Notes under the pieces: generated by a model
Told to the model about the DNA's origin: nothing
The model's input: only the letters and a program-made list of their open reading frames with translations
Databases searched by the model: none
NCBI GenBank assembly: GCA_905250125.1
Contig: CAJNOL010000357.1
Span: 6,584-70,583 of the forward strand
From: Rotaria sordida
Taxonomy: Eukaryota; Rotifera; Eurotatoria; Philodinida; Philodinidae
Length of the DNA stretch: 64,000 bases
Reading direction: 5' to 3'
Program-made: the position numbers and the translations under genes
Shown here: positions 11,024 through 23,200 of the stretch, piece by piece
Position numbering within the stretch: position 1 is the first letter of the stretch
How the letters are laid out: each line of letters starts with the position of its first letter

Positions 11024-12925
11024 CTTTTCCTACTTAGAATAAATTGAATATAGTTTGTATTTTTATTTTTGTTTTTGCAAAATATAAATTCAAGGTTTCT
11101 ATTTATCTTATATTAAATTTATTTATTCATTCATTCATTTATACATTTATGTATTGTAGTCAATTAATGGATTCTTTATTTAGCTGTTAGAAATAGTAAA
11201 CAATAGAGGTCACTAATGAACAGTTATTGATGTTCATTGTGATCTTTTTGACAGATGAAATGTGAAATCAAGTAATAAACATTGCAGGTGATGTTCAGAA
11301 TTGCTTGTATTGATGTAAAGATAATCATGAATATATATAGGAGACAGATTACTGTATTATATTTTTCTAAATCTCTAAAGAAAAGAAAAATCAATCAACA
11401 GAAATTCTGTATAAAATCATTTGAATTATTTGTAATTGATTGATCAAAATCATGGTAATATATGTCAAGTTTGTTTTTTTTTCGTGATCAATATAAATCA
11501 ATAGGATTAGTTCGATATGTGCATTTGATTGTTATATTGACATAAATAATGCAATATTAATTAACATCTAGACAAATATTTCCATATGATTCGAATCGGG
11601 TAAAAGTCGCAGGTAGTTTGATACTTAAATGATCGGCTATTTTCTGACCACCATTCTACTGCAATATATCGATAGTTGTTCTCCGATCGATAATCTACTG
11701 CCGGTATACCGGTGATAGTGCGGACAAACGTGCAACATAGGTAGTTTCAATAGAAATCTTCCACACTTGCCAGAATCCTCGTCAGCCGAGCTAACACTTT
11801 TACGGATTAAAAGTCTCAGCATCTCAAGGTTTTTGACAAATCAATCTTGAGGAGTTTGTATCAGCAGCATGACTTTTGTTTTGAAATCACAAAATAGCAC
11901 TTTTTTTTTATCTATGATCGCTTTTTTTGGTTTTTCATTATTTCAGTACATAGTCATAATTATCCAGACCGATGATTACGGCTATCGATATTTATCATCA
12001 TAACTTTATTCGAAATTCTGCTATTTATTATTAAACAATAAAACCGTTGATTTTTATACAGTGAGTACATTCCTAACTTTTGCGGATTATTCTAGATATA
12101 TTAGAACGGAAAAATAATTTTCCTACTCTTTCTCTACTAAAAGAATACCATAGGATGCATGCTCTGCGGATAACCAATTTTGTTCTACGCATGCAGAAAA
12201 AGAGCAATCCTTTATTGAGATGCAAAACATCTAAGTTATCTAATTGATCGTGATCCAATGGAGTTCTAGTCTAGCAGTGGAATTCTACTCAAAGATGGAC
12301 AGGTTTTGTCACCAAGTCCAATTGACAATATTATTTATTCGTTCTTAAGGAAAATTCAAGAAAAAGAAATAAAAAAGAAAACTTATTCTTTCTCGTTGTC
12401 CATCTATTTATATTGCTTACATTTTGAATCTTACATCTTTTTATTTTTCATTTTATTCCTATTGGAAAAGATGATTTTTGTATCAATAGAGGATCTATGA
12501 TATTTGACATCGTACTTCATATACAGACGAGTTTAATATCCTTAGTAAAAAAAGCAATGAAACGATCGTTCTACAGACTAGACACAGGAAGATCCTGTGT
12601 TATGCAAAACAGGTTGACTAAATAAATTACATCGATATGAGTTTTTAGTGTTTTATTTCTAGGCTAAGAATGATTCATATGATTTATCAATGATACATTT
12701 TTTTTGCATAGTAATGAGTAACAAGATACAATCGATCATCGAATAAGTAAGAAGAAAAAAAAAAGAAAAACAATGAGTATATATATATATATATTCATGA
12801 TCTAGTTGTGACTCTAGAAGTTTCTGTCTGTTTTTTTTTCAGAAGAGATGATATTTGCACTAAGAAAAATTTTGAAAATAAAAAAAAAAAATGTAAAAGC
12901 AAATAAGGTTTTATTTTGTTATTTA
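11024..12925. other. Intergenic region
   Basis: 1.9 kb between the 5' end of USO1 and the 3' end of the HMG-box gene. Two 61-codon minus-strand frames near 11.7 and 12.2 kb have no recognisable motif. I see no RNA gene or clear repeat beyond a TA run at 12778-12795. Confidence 0.5.
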
Positions 12926-15900
12926 TTATTGTATATATTTATATAATAATTGAGTAAGTTCTTCTACAAGATGTTTTTGTTCATTTGTTAATTGTGTTGA
13001 TAATAATTTTTGTTTTATTTGATTGAATTGATTCATATCATTAGTCTTAATCATTTTTTGTAAATGAGATTCAATAAGTTTAAATCGTCCAGTAGTTTTA
13101 TCAATTATTTCACTTTTTGAAGCTAATTCATAATCTTTTACTGCATATTTAACATTACGAAAAAATTCATATCGTATATAATCAGATGGTAAATTTTGAT
13201 CAACAAATTCGACAAGTTTTTCATAATATTGATTTTTTAATTCAATTAATTGTTGAGAATATTCAGTTCGTTGTATTTGAGATAAATCAGTCCAAGATTG
13301 TTGTGAACCTGTTTCTTCTTTTTCTTGATTATATAAAAGATAACTATTTATTGGTGGACGTTGTGGTAAACCAATTGAAGTAAAATATAAAATAATATCT
13401 TCATTTTTATATAATAATAAATGTAATGTTGCTATTTGATTTTCAATTATATTTGGATTAAATTCAAGAAATTCATTCCATTTTTTAATTGATTTTAATA
13501 TATATTTTAATTTTTCATTTTCATCTAATTGATTAAATATTGATTTCATATAAGCATTTTGTGTCATAGCTTTTGTAAATGTTGGTTTATCTTTATCGGA
13601 AATATTTGTTTCATAATAAAGAATATTTGGCATACATTTATGTAATGCATGAAGTTGAGCTTTGGTTAATTTTTGTTGACTATCATTTATTGGTATTGTC
13701 GGTTGTAAACTATCAGGTAAAGATGTTAAAGATTTACGACGTTGACGAATAGATCTCGAAGTAATCGTATCATCATGATTGTTAACATAGGATGTATCAA
13801 TTGATTGACGTTTATTTGGTGATTGTTCAACAAATAATAAATAATCCGTTCGAAGACGTTCTGGTAAATCATTAGCAAAATTTCTTACTTGAGCTAAATA
13901 TTCAGTTTTAGCCTATAAAAAAGAATAATATCATACATCATTAAAAAAATTGAACATCAAAATCGGAGTAACGACCAACTTGTGCTCCTCCGTTTGAACT
14001 CATATTGGAGCTACAGGAAGGTCTCAATAAGACTAAAAAAATCCTAAAAGAGTTCGTACTAAAGATGTGTGGGACCAAGTTTTTTGGTCCCGATCCTTCG
14101 TGTAGTTTTCTCATAAGAAACTAACTGATAGATGGAAATAAACTATAGAATTTGATGCTTTTTGTTTTTTTTTTAAATTTATTTAGATCATAATTAAAGA
14201 GGCTTTTTCATCGACCTTAATATTCCATTGTGAGAGTTAACTCGATTTAAGAAAATTTCAATTACTACTCGCAGATCGTTTACCTGTAAGAAATAGGGAT
14301 ACATCAATACGGATCTTTTTTTTTTTGGAATTGATCAAAATTGGTTGTTGTAGAATTTCTAATTTTGCGCATATCTATCTGAATTAATTATTTGATTCCG
14401 AAGTTTTTCGAGACTACTTTCAACCAATTCCAAGCCAAAAATTGAAATCACAATTGGTGCATTCCTAGTGAGGATATTACATTTCATGTTGACGTTTCTG
14501 TTGAACATACTGATGCAGTATGGCACTAATCCTTCGATCTCTATCACAATTCATACGAAGTCTATCACTAATTATTTTCTTTTGTTCAATCGTAAACGTC
14601 CATAGTATCTTTCAGGTGGATCCCAATTGACCGTCAGACATAAGGACATACTACGTTTTTCTACATCCAAACAAGGTATGGAAACTATTTGTGAATATAT
14701 AGAATTTGTTTGTTTTCTGTTTTCTTTCGGTTATTCAAAGAAACAATTACTCACTTCTTTTCTCATCTTTTTGTAATTTTGTTTTTCATTTACACTCAAT
14801 GATTTCCATGCTGGTTCACTATCATCATCGTCATTTTCTTGTTTTACAAGTTGAGTATAATAAGGTACTGCTGTTCTAAAATAAATAGAAATAATTGATT
14901 TCAAAAAAAAAAAAACTCAACGATATTTGTTGTTTTGTTTTATTGTCTTTACCCTGGTGGTTTTGTTGGAGCATTAATTGATTGAAAATATTTCTTTTGT
15001 TCACTTTTTATTAATAAATAATCGAACAATTTACATTCTGTTTGTACATGCTCATCAATATCGTTTTCGTCCTATAGATTATATTAAATATATTTGAAAA
15101 ATAAATAAATTTTATTTATAATTTACAAGTAATTGAATATATTTATCGACTGATTTTTGTAAATATCTAGCTTGTTTATCTGGTGGTAATTGACAAAATT
15201 TAACTCGTAAAGTAAATGGATTATCCTATGAACAAAAACAAAAAAAACATGATTTCATACAAAAATAAAACATATTCGGGGCGGATCCAGAAAATTTTGA
15301 AAGAGGCGGCTGATGGTTATTGACCGTTTTCGTAATAATTTTTCTAATATTTTCTATTATCAACTATTCAGACTTATACTGTGATCTATGAAAGTCAAAA
15401 CAACTAAGAAACAAATCATACAAGATATTCTAGTTTTTCATTTTTGAGAAGTCGTTGATGATTTATTCGATATCAGTGTCAGTCATAGAATGCACATACA
15501 CCATAGCTTGTCTATTCAGACGATTTTCATGAGTAGTACTTTGAAGATATGATTTTATCAGTTTTAATGTCGAAAAAGATTTGTTCGTCTCTGGCTGGTG
15601 TTATGAGTAAGCTCTTCATTTTAATCTTCGAATCTATCAACAATATCCTGTGATGATACCTGCAGTATATCTATATGATAAATATTCAGAAGGATTGAAC
15701 GTAATGAATGTGATCGCCGAAACGAAACTCACGAACATAGATGATCGAAAAGCATTCAGCGATCTTGTTTTTAGTGATGAGATACTCAATCGCATAAATC
15801 TGAAAAGAAACTTAGATATTCGAAAAGAAGATATACCACTTCATCGAACATGATCCAAAACATGAATTACGTAGATATTTTTTACTGAATCTCATACTCA

Positions 15901-16447
15901 TTCATCATCAACAGCAAGAACACAAATGAACTGTTAACATGAATTTCAATGTTAAAATTTACAAACGCTCATCTACTGTGTGACAGAAATAGAAATCATA
16001 TTCAACAAGAGAAACAGTATTTGATAGAAGTAATAACACTAGGTAGAACTTACATATCTACAAGTTGTTGTCCTTTTCTGGAATCGTTCATTTCAGAATA
16101 CAAGCACTATAACCTTTACAAGAGTGGAAAATACACACTATTTGTCTCTGTGAACCACATAGGAATGCAAAGATAATTAGGATACAGCATATATAAAGTT
16201 CAAAGAGGAAAGCCATTCTCGCCTCTTTCTCTGGATCCGCCACTGATTTTATAATGATTTCTATACATACTACATTTCCTTTTCGTTTTTGTTTGTTAAT
16301 AAATAAACGTAAAGGACGAAATGATTTAATTCTAAAATATCAAATATTATTAAATACATTTAAGAAAAAGACTAAATCGACTTACTCTTTTAAAATTTGT
16401 TCAGAAATTAATTTAGTAGAAGGTTTTGGCCGATTTCCTCTCGGCAT
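12926..16447 (-). CDS. Multi-HMG-box protein, UBF-like (RNA polymerase I upstream binding factor)
   Basis: Six exons join in phase to 481 residues: 16386-16447, 16274-16331, 15127-15225, 14953-15071, 14755-14875, 12926-13912. At least three HMG-type modules are visible. The first is split over exons 2-3 (SFRPLRLFINKQKRKG, then NPFTLRVKFCQLPPDKQARY). The second is in exons 4-6 (NAPTKPPGTAVPYY ... AWKSLSVNEKQNYKKMRKE). The third is in exon 6 (PQRPPINSYLLYNQE ... WTDLSQIQRTEY). The PxKPPxNSYxLY pattern and the spacing resemble UBF box 4, so a nucleolar rDNA-binding role is the best guess. It is shorter than vertebrate UBF and lacks a visible long acidic tail. Other HMG-box proteins cannot be excluded. 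Intron 2 (15226-16273) contains a decayed hAT element; intron 5 is 842 bp. Confidence 0.6.
15276..16245 (-). mobile_element. Decayed hAT-type DNA transposon in the HMG-box gene intron 2
   Basis: The ends are inverted repeats: GGGGCGGATCCAGAAA at the left and TCTCTGGATCCGCCACTG at the right. About 0.97 kb lies between them. On the minus strand near 15450-15610 there is a broken hAT dimerisation domain: TPASDEQIFFDIKTDK, then after a frame change HENRLNRQAMVYVHS, followed by a stop. These match the conserved PAS..E..F..LK and RLN.LA pattern. Most of the transposase is gone and no matching 8-bp target duplication is evident. Confidence 0.7.
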
Positions 16448-17247
16448 TATTTCTAAATTACAAAAAAAAAAAAAAAAACAACAAATAAAAATAATTATCT
16501 GTATTTATCTTTTTCAAATATTTATTTATGAAGATTTTTATTCATCAAATAAATTATACAAACAATAAAGATTTCATAACAAATAACAATAAAAAGGAAA
16601 CAACAATAAATATTTGGACAAAGTTAAATATTGGACTATATTGAAATTGACCTGATGATAAAAAAGGACTTTTTTTTCCATTTCGAAATGCTAAAATATA
16701 ATAAAGAAAGATCATTTTATGTAAATATATAACAATTAGTAATATTCTTATCAAACATGCAAAATGCTTGAGTAAATATATATGCAAATCTAGCAAGATA
16801 AAAGTAAACTTACGTAAGAAAATATTCTTTTTTATTGAATATTTCTTCGGAAAGTTTCTTTTTTTTTATTATTATTTTTTTGCACTCTCGATAATAAAAT
16901 CGAGTTCAAACCAAATATAAAATGTCCCATAATAATAACACAAACAATATAATAGATTAAATGTAACAAAAAAAACACACATGATATTCATTCATACTAA
17001 AATGTAATTTATACTTTATCGATGTTTTTCTTTTTCCATTGACTTAGAAAAAACTAAATCAAATAATAACGAAACAACACACCGGCGAGAATATAATAAG
17101 AATAAAATACGAATAGCATATATAATAAATGATTATAAAAAACATAATTCGTTTTGCTTGAATATATAAATATGTACATATTTATTTCTAGTCTAATATA
17201 TACATAAAAAGTAAGATCATTGAAAATATACACTATATATTTGAGTG
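16448..17247. other. Intergenic region between the HMG-box gene and the flippase 3' end
   Basis: 800 bases, very AT-rich, with homopolymer runs and no convincing coding frame. It must contain the promoter/5' UTR of the HMG-box gene and the 3' UTR of the flippase gene. Confidence 0.6.
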
Positions 17248-20200
17248 TCATGGCTTGTTATTAATAGATGATAATAAAGGATCAGTTTCTTTGGTTGCAT
17301 TAGTTGATGGTTTCCTATTCGTTGGTTCAACATTGGGTACAAATTTACTTGGTATTGTTGTCTCTGAGGAATCTTTTTCATTTTTCAATAGATGATCATC
17401 AGTTGAATCTTGTATTTGAGATAAATCATTGTCAGTTGTTGTCGGTGAATTTATCTAAAGCAATCCAAAATTTTCATACGCAATTCATAAATATTCAAAT
17501 CAGAAAAAAGAAGAGAATAGATGGTTTAATTTTCAAAAAAACAAAAACGACAAAGAATTTTTTCCATAAATCACATAGATCAAATAATTTTAACCATCTA
17601 TAAAAATCAATTTACTACAGTTTATTATGTCAATAAATTCCCATCTTAGATTAGATTCAATTGAAAATATAAATATACTTAAACCATTTTCATTTGTTGA
17701 TACATTAAATATTTCAAACTAACAGTAATATTAATGTTAAAAAGAAACATGCAAAATATTAGATAAGCAAAATAGAATGTTAAGTGTAGATTAAAGAAGA
17801 TAATTAAGATTTGATTACAAGTGTTGTTTTTCTTCATCAAATCTTCATGATTATATATGGATATAACCATACATTATTTAGAACATCTACATTAGTCGTA
17901 TGATAGATATGTACAGTGGCTCCAAAAGTTGATCATATAAATTTCGTTTCCAACAAGGATCTCTAGAAAACTTCGAAATCTAGTTTTTCAGAATTCAGAA
18001 CATGAAAATAAGGAGTTTTGAGCTTTTCTTAAAATTTATGTAATTCAATCAAAAAAAGTCATGAAGAGATCTTATTTTCTAGAGAATCAGTTGCTTTGCG
18101 TAAGCAAACGAAACTTTTATTTTCGAGTTCTGTATGATGAAAAATTAAGTTTTATGTTTTCTAGAGATCCTTGTTGGAAACCGTTTTCTCTATTCAAGTC
18201 ATTATTTAGATTCTTTATTCAAGACGAATATCACTTGAAATCAAATGTTCAGTAAATATGAAAAATATATCAACTTTCTATCATTACAACAACTCAAAAT
18301 TGATCGATGTTATTTTATAAATAATCTTCAATAGATATTAAAAAACAAAAGTGACTTAGTGATTTGATACATGTGTAGTATTTCAAGATCATCTACTTAA
18401 AAATATTATTTATATCAAGTAGATAAAATAGAACAAGAAGAAGTGATAGTGCAATAATCTCTACATAATATTTGTTCCATTGTTGTCGAATACATATTAA
18501 TAAAAGTAAGAAGACTAAATTTAGTTTAAAGTGTGCAAATTCTAGCTCACTCTGTATATATGTTTGTTTTCATATTTAATTTTACTCACTACTGTATTAA
18601 ATTTCTGTCTTTTTCTAATGATGATTTTATCTTGTTCGTTGTAGAAATTAATACATTATTCGATGTTATATCATTAAATAATATTGGATGTACTCTATTT
18701 TTTAACTAGACAAGATACATATCGAATAATAAAGTCAATAATATACATAGATATATTGTTAAGAGTGAAAAAAAAATATATCATTAGAAAATTTGTTTTT
18801 TTTTTTTTTGTAGTTTTACTTACATTATTAATTTGTGCTGGTGGTCTTCGACGAGAAGCTGCTTTTGATTGCATTCGTCCCGATGTAATCAATGGACCCC
18901 AACCTTCTTGTTGTGAAAAAGCATAACCTGATAGTATAGGTCGTTTAACTCGACCAAGTCTTTGTTTTATATGTTCAACAAATGCAGCTTTTTCGTCCAT
19001 ACGATATTTTCTATTTAATCTTGCACGATCAGTTTTATTTGGCATAAAACGCATACGAAAAAATCTAAAAACAAAATTAATTAAAAAATTAACTTTATAC
19101 GAACAACAAAAAAAACATTACTTACTCTCGACAAAATATAGGTAAAAGTAATATTGCACATGTAAGTAATAATGTAAACCAAAAATGTTCATTTGATAAA
19201 ACAGATTGTGCTACACCAACGTAATGATAATTTCTTTTGAATATTTTAATTATAAATGGTGAATATAATATAAAATGAAATACAAAATGTACAACTATTG
19301 TACCCCATAAAACTAAATGATATAAACTTGGCCAATACCATGTTTCAAGTGCATTTTCTAAATTAACAACAATAACCATTATTGTTGCAACCATAAAAGC
19401 AAATGATTGTAAATCAGCTTGTGTTATTCCATTTGAACGAGTACTATTTGATACAGATAAATATGCAACAAAAAATATTATACATGAGGTTAAAATTCCA
19501 TGTATAACACTTTCAGCAAAGATTTTTTTATTAAAAAATTCATTATTTTGACCTGGACCGTATCTGAACAAGGATAAAATTATTAATCAAAAAACAAATG
19601 AAAAGATAACATACAAATGTGGTTTACGCATTGATTGATCAGCACTGACATCCTACAAAAAAAAAACGAAAGAAATAATTATTTTTTCGATTGTATTGAT
19701 AACATTCATAAACTTCATGTAACGGTACTGCTCTGCCTTCTTTTTGGTTCTTGAAGAGGATACAACTGAACTATACAGAATTTCCACTACAATAGGGCAT
19801 TCACAGTAAGGAGATAAGTATTTGAGAAAGAAAATTGTAAATAAGATTTTCATAATTCTTTCTGGAAACTCTAATTTTTCCATAGGACACTATCGAACCT
19901 GATCTGTTCAGATAAAGTTAGAGAGACGGGAGTCGTAAGTAGGTTTAATGTGGTGGTATGCTAAAACGTTGTTAAAAATTTTTTCCTAAAAATAACATGT
20001 ATACTTATTTTAGGTGCTCTATCTCTGGTAAGAATTTCATACGAGTCGGCTGTGTACTCTTAATTCCTACTGAAAAGTAAATTCCAAAAAATAAACAATA
20101 TTTTTGGACTATACTGAATTGAACATATGTATCGTATGGTTTTGTAGGGAAATCTGGTTCTCTAGTTTCTACTATACTTTATTTGATCTTCAAATCTTCT

Positions 20201-23200
20201 TGCTATATGTAAAGTACTTTACTTGTTCGTCAAGAATTGGTATGGGTGTGGGCAATCACCTAAAATATATCCACACGTACACCCATCCCAGATGTTGAAA
20301 TTTTGTTCACAGGTAGGAGATGTATAGACTAGAAAGAGCCTAAGAAGATATGGAGGTAAGTTGCGATTTGGTTGAGCACACTGGCATACTTTACTCTACT
20401 TTTCCTGCAGGACTGCACTTTTCGAGTAGAATCAAAGTTGCGAATTTTGATCTAAAGCTTTTCGCATACCGAGACTTCAATCAAACGAGTTTACCCGCAA
20501 AGTTTCAGAATCTTTGGACCAATCATTTTCGAGATATAATTTTTCCAAAATATAAAAAAAGGGTCTTTACGCTAACAAACTAGTAGATTGGAGATAATTC
20601 GTTCGAAAATTCTGAAATTTTGCTTCTAGCGCAAAACTAGAACCCTGAAAAAAAATTATAGTAAAATGTTGGTATCAGAGACCGAGACGGGGCGGATTTT
20701 TCACACCCTGCCCCGCTCCGTCGAAAGCTTTCTCCACCCGACCCCGCCTCGCCCCGGTCTTTATTTTTTTTGGTTCCCCGACCCCGCCCCGACTTTCATC
20801 GACTCTTCCTTAATGCATATACGAATTTTGAATGTGAAACTGAAGAACAAGAAAGTTTTCCAGGAATCTACTTCATTCTGCCTTGCCCCGTCCCCGTCCC
20901 GTTTCGGTCTCTGGTTGATATCTCAGCTAAATCGCAATTTGCACCCATAGCATCTTAGATTCTCTCTAGTCTATATATCCTCTACTTGCAGACAACCTTT
21001 TCAGTACGTGACAAGGTTCCCTCGTGAGACTCGATGGATCTAAAAAAAATACCTCTTGTTCAGTACAATCATAGCTGTAAAATTCGAAAAATTTTTTGAA
21101 TACTATTTGCGGCAAATTTTCAACCGCGATGAACATCTCTGATCTCAATCAAATGGTGACATCTCATAATTATCATCATATAAAGTTCAACAAAGATTGA
21201 TTAGAACCTTCGCTGTTTTTTTCTAACAAGCACAGCAATTATTTTTATAGTTTATCTATAAATCAATTTTAACCAAAGAAAAATTCCATAATCATCGTAT
21301 ACTTATAATTATTGACGTACCTGATCGAAAACACCTAATGCTAAAACAGGTAATGATGAGAAGAAAACATTATATGTTGCCACAAAGAATGGATCATATA
21401 TAGTCTATTATGAAAAAAAATAAACATATAAAAATTTGAATTCTTTTCATATTATATTAATAATTTACCTGAGCTGAAAATCCCGAAAAAAAACCAAACC
21501 AAAAATGACAAAGTGTAAATGCAAAATTTTTATAAAAAAAATAACGTAAAAATTTCGATATTCTTAAATATGACCAACGTCCATGAACAAGTAAAAGTCT
21601 TTCAAGAAAACAAAATTGTCCAAAACAAAAATCACTTGCTAAAACAGCTTGTCGACCTTCTTCTCCACTAATACCAACACCAATATGTGCTTCTAAAATA
21701 AAAAACAACAACATTACTTTATTTTAAAAAATCAAACAATGTTTTTTTTTTAGGTTTACTCTGTATCATTGATACATCATTAGCACCATCACCAATAGCT
21801 AATGTAATTTTTTTTTCATTTTGCATAACTAATTCAACAACTTGAGCTTTTTGTAATGGCGTTACACGACAACAAACAACAGCTTTACACATTGTACCAA
21901 GTTCAAGAAATCTCATTTTTAATTTATCTGATAATGCATGTACTAACGCTTGACCTGTTATTAATAAACCAAAACCTTCAAATTGTTCACGATCTTGTGG
22001 ACTTGAACCATTTTCTGTTGTTGGTAGTGATGATATAGGATCATTTTTATCTTGTGTTTGTCCACTATTATTATAATTATAATTTTTTCTATGCTGATCA
22101 AATTTCATTACATCAATTCCCCAATCTTTCCAATCAAGTCGTTGTCTTCTATCGGTTATTTTAACGGCAAATAATTGTTCTACTTTATCAATCATATCAT
22201 TACGAACTTTTTCTAATTTTTTTTCAACTTCATTTTCATCTTCTTCTTCAATAAAATTTATTTCCATATCACTTGTTAATAAACGACATGATAAACCAAT
22301 ATTATAAGCAGTTGCTTAATTTTAAGAAACAAAAAAAAAAACAATTTTTTTTTTCTTCTTAGGAATTGTTTTTTTTTGTTTTTTGACTTACCAACTTTAT
22401 CACCTGTTAACACCCAAATTTTAATACCAGCACGTGATAATCGTTCAATACATTGTGGTACACCATCTTGTAATTTATCTTCAATGCCTGTAGCACCAAG
22501 TAATTTAAGATTTTTTTCTATTTCTTCATAGGCATCATTTACTCTTTCTTCACGATTTTCCATACTTGTACTAGAAAATGAAATAGAAATTTTTATCTGA
22601 ATTTTAATTTCAAAGTAAAGGAAATTCTATGAAAAATTCCGTAGTATCATATTGGAGTATTCCTAGAAGAAAAGATTAATATATTCTCTACCTTAGATAG
22701 TGACTAAAGCAATCAATATTCAAAAGTTTCGTTATGTCTATATTCTATTCATGATTATCCAGAGACGATTTAAGAAAATTTTGAGTTCACTTAAAAATTC
22801 ATCTATGAAACTACAGTAAAACCTTTTTATATGAGCATCTTCTCATTCTGAGCAGTGAGCATTTATTTTTGGTCCCAGAAGTAATAATAACTTCTATAAT
22901 GTGAGCCACGTACGTTCTGTCATTCAAGTATAGAACAAGACAAAAACTAATGTTATATGTATTGTGCTATAATAAATAATCACGGAACATATAAAAGGAA
23001 ATGGACTAACCGTGCGTATTTAGAAGAAAAAAAAAGCATTACGAGACAGTAACAACAGTGTCTGACGAAGACTGTGTACGTGTACGTGTACGTAGGAGAA
23101 GAGAAGACTCATATTCGGTCCACATCCTCAGTCACATCAATACTTACACCCTGTTTCAAAGCCCATTTCATAATTATTTTAGAAAAATAATATGATTATT

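Noticed and set aside
12073..12258. 61-codon minus-strand frame
   Set aside because: Fairly ordinary composition, but isolated, with no motif, no splice partners and no start support.
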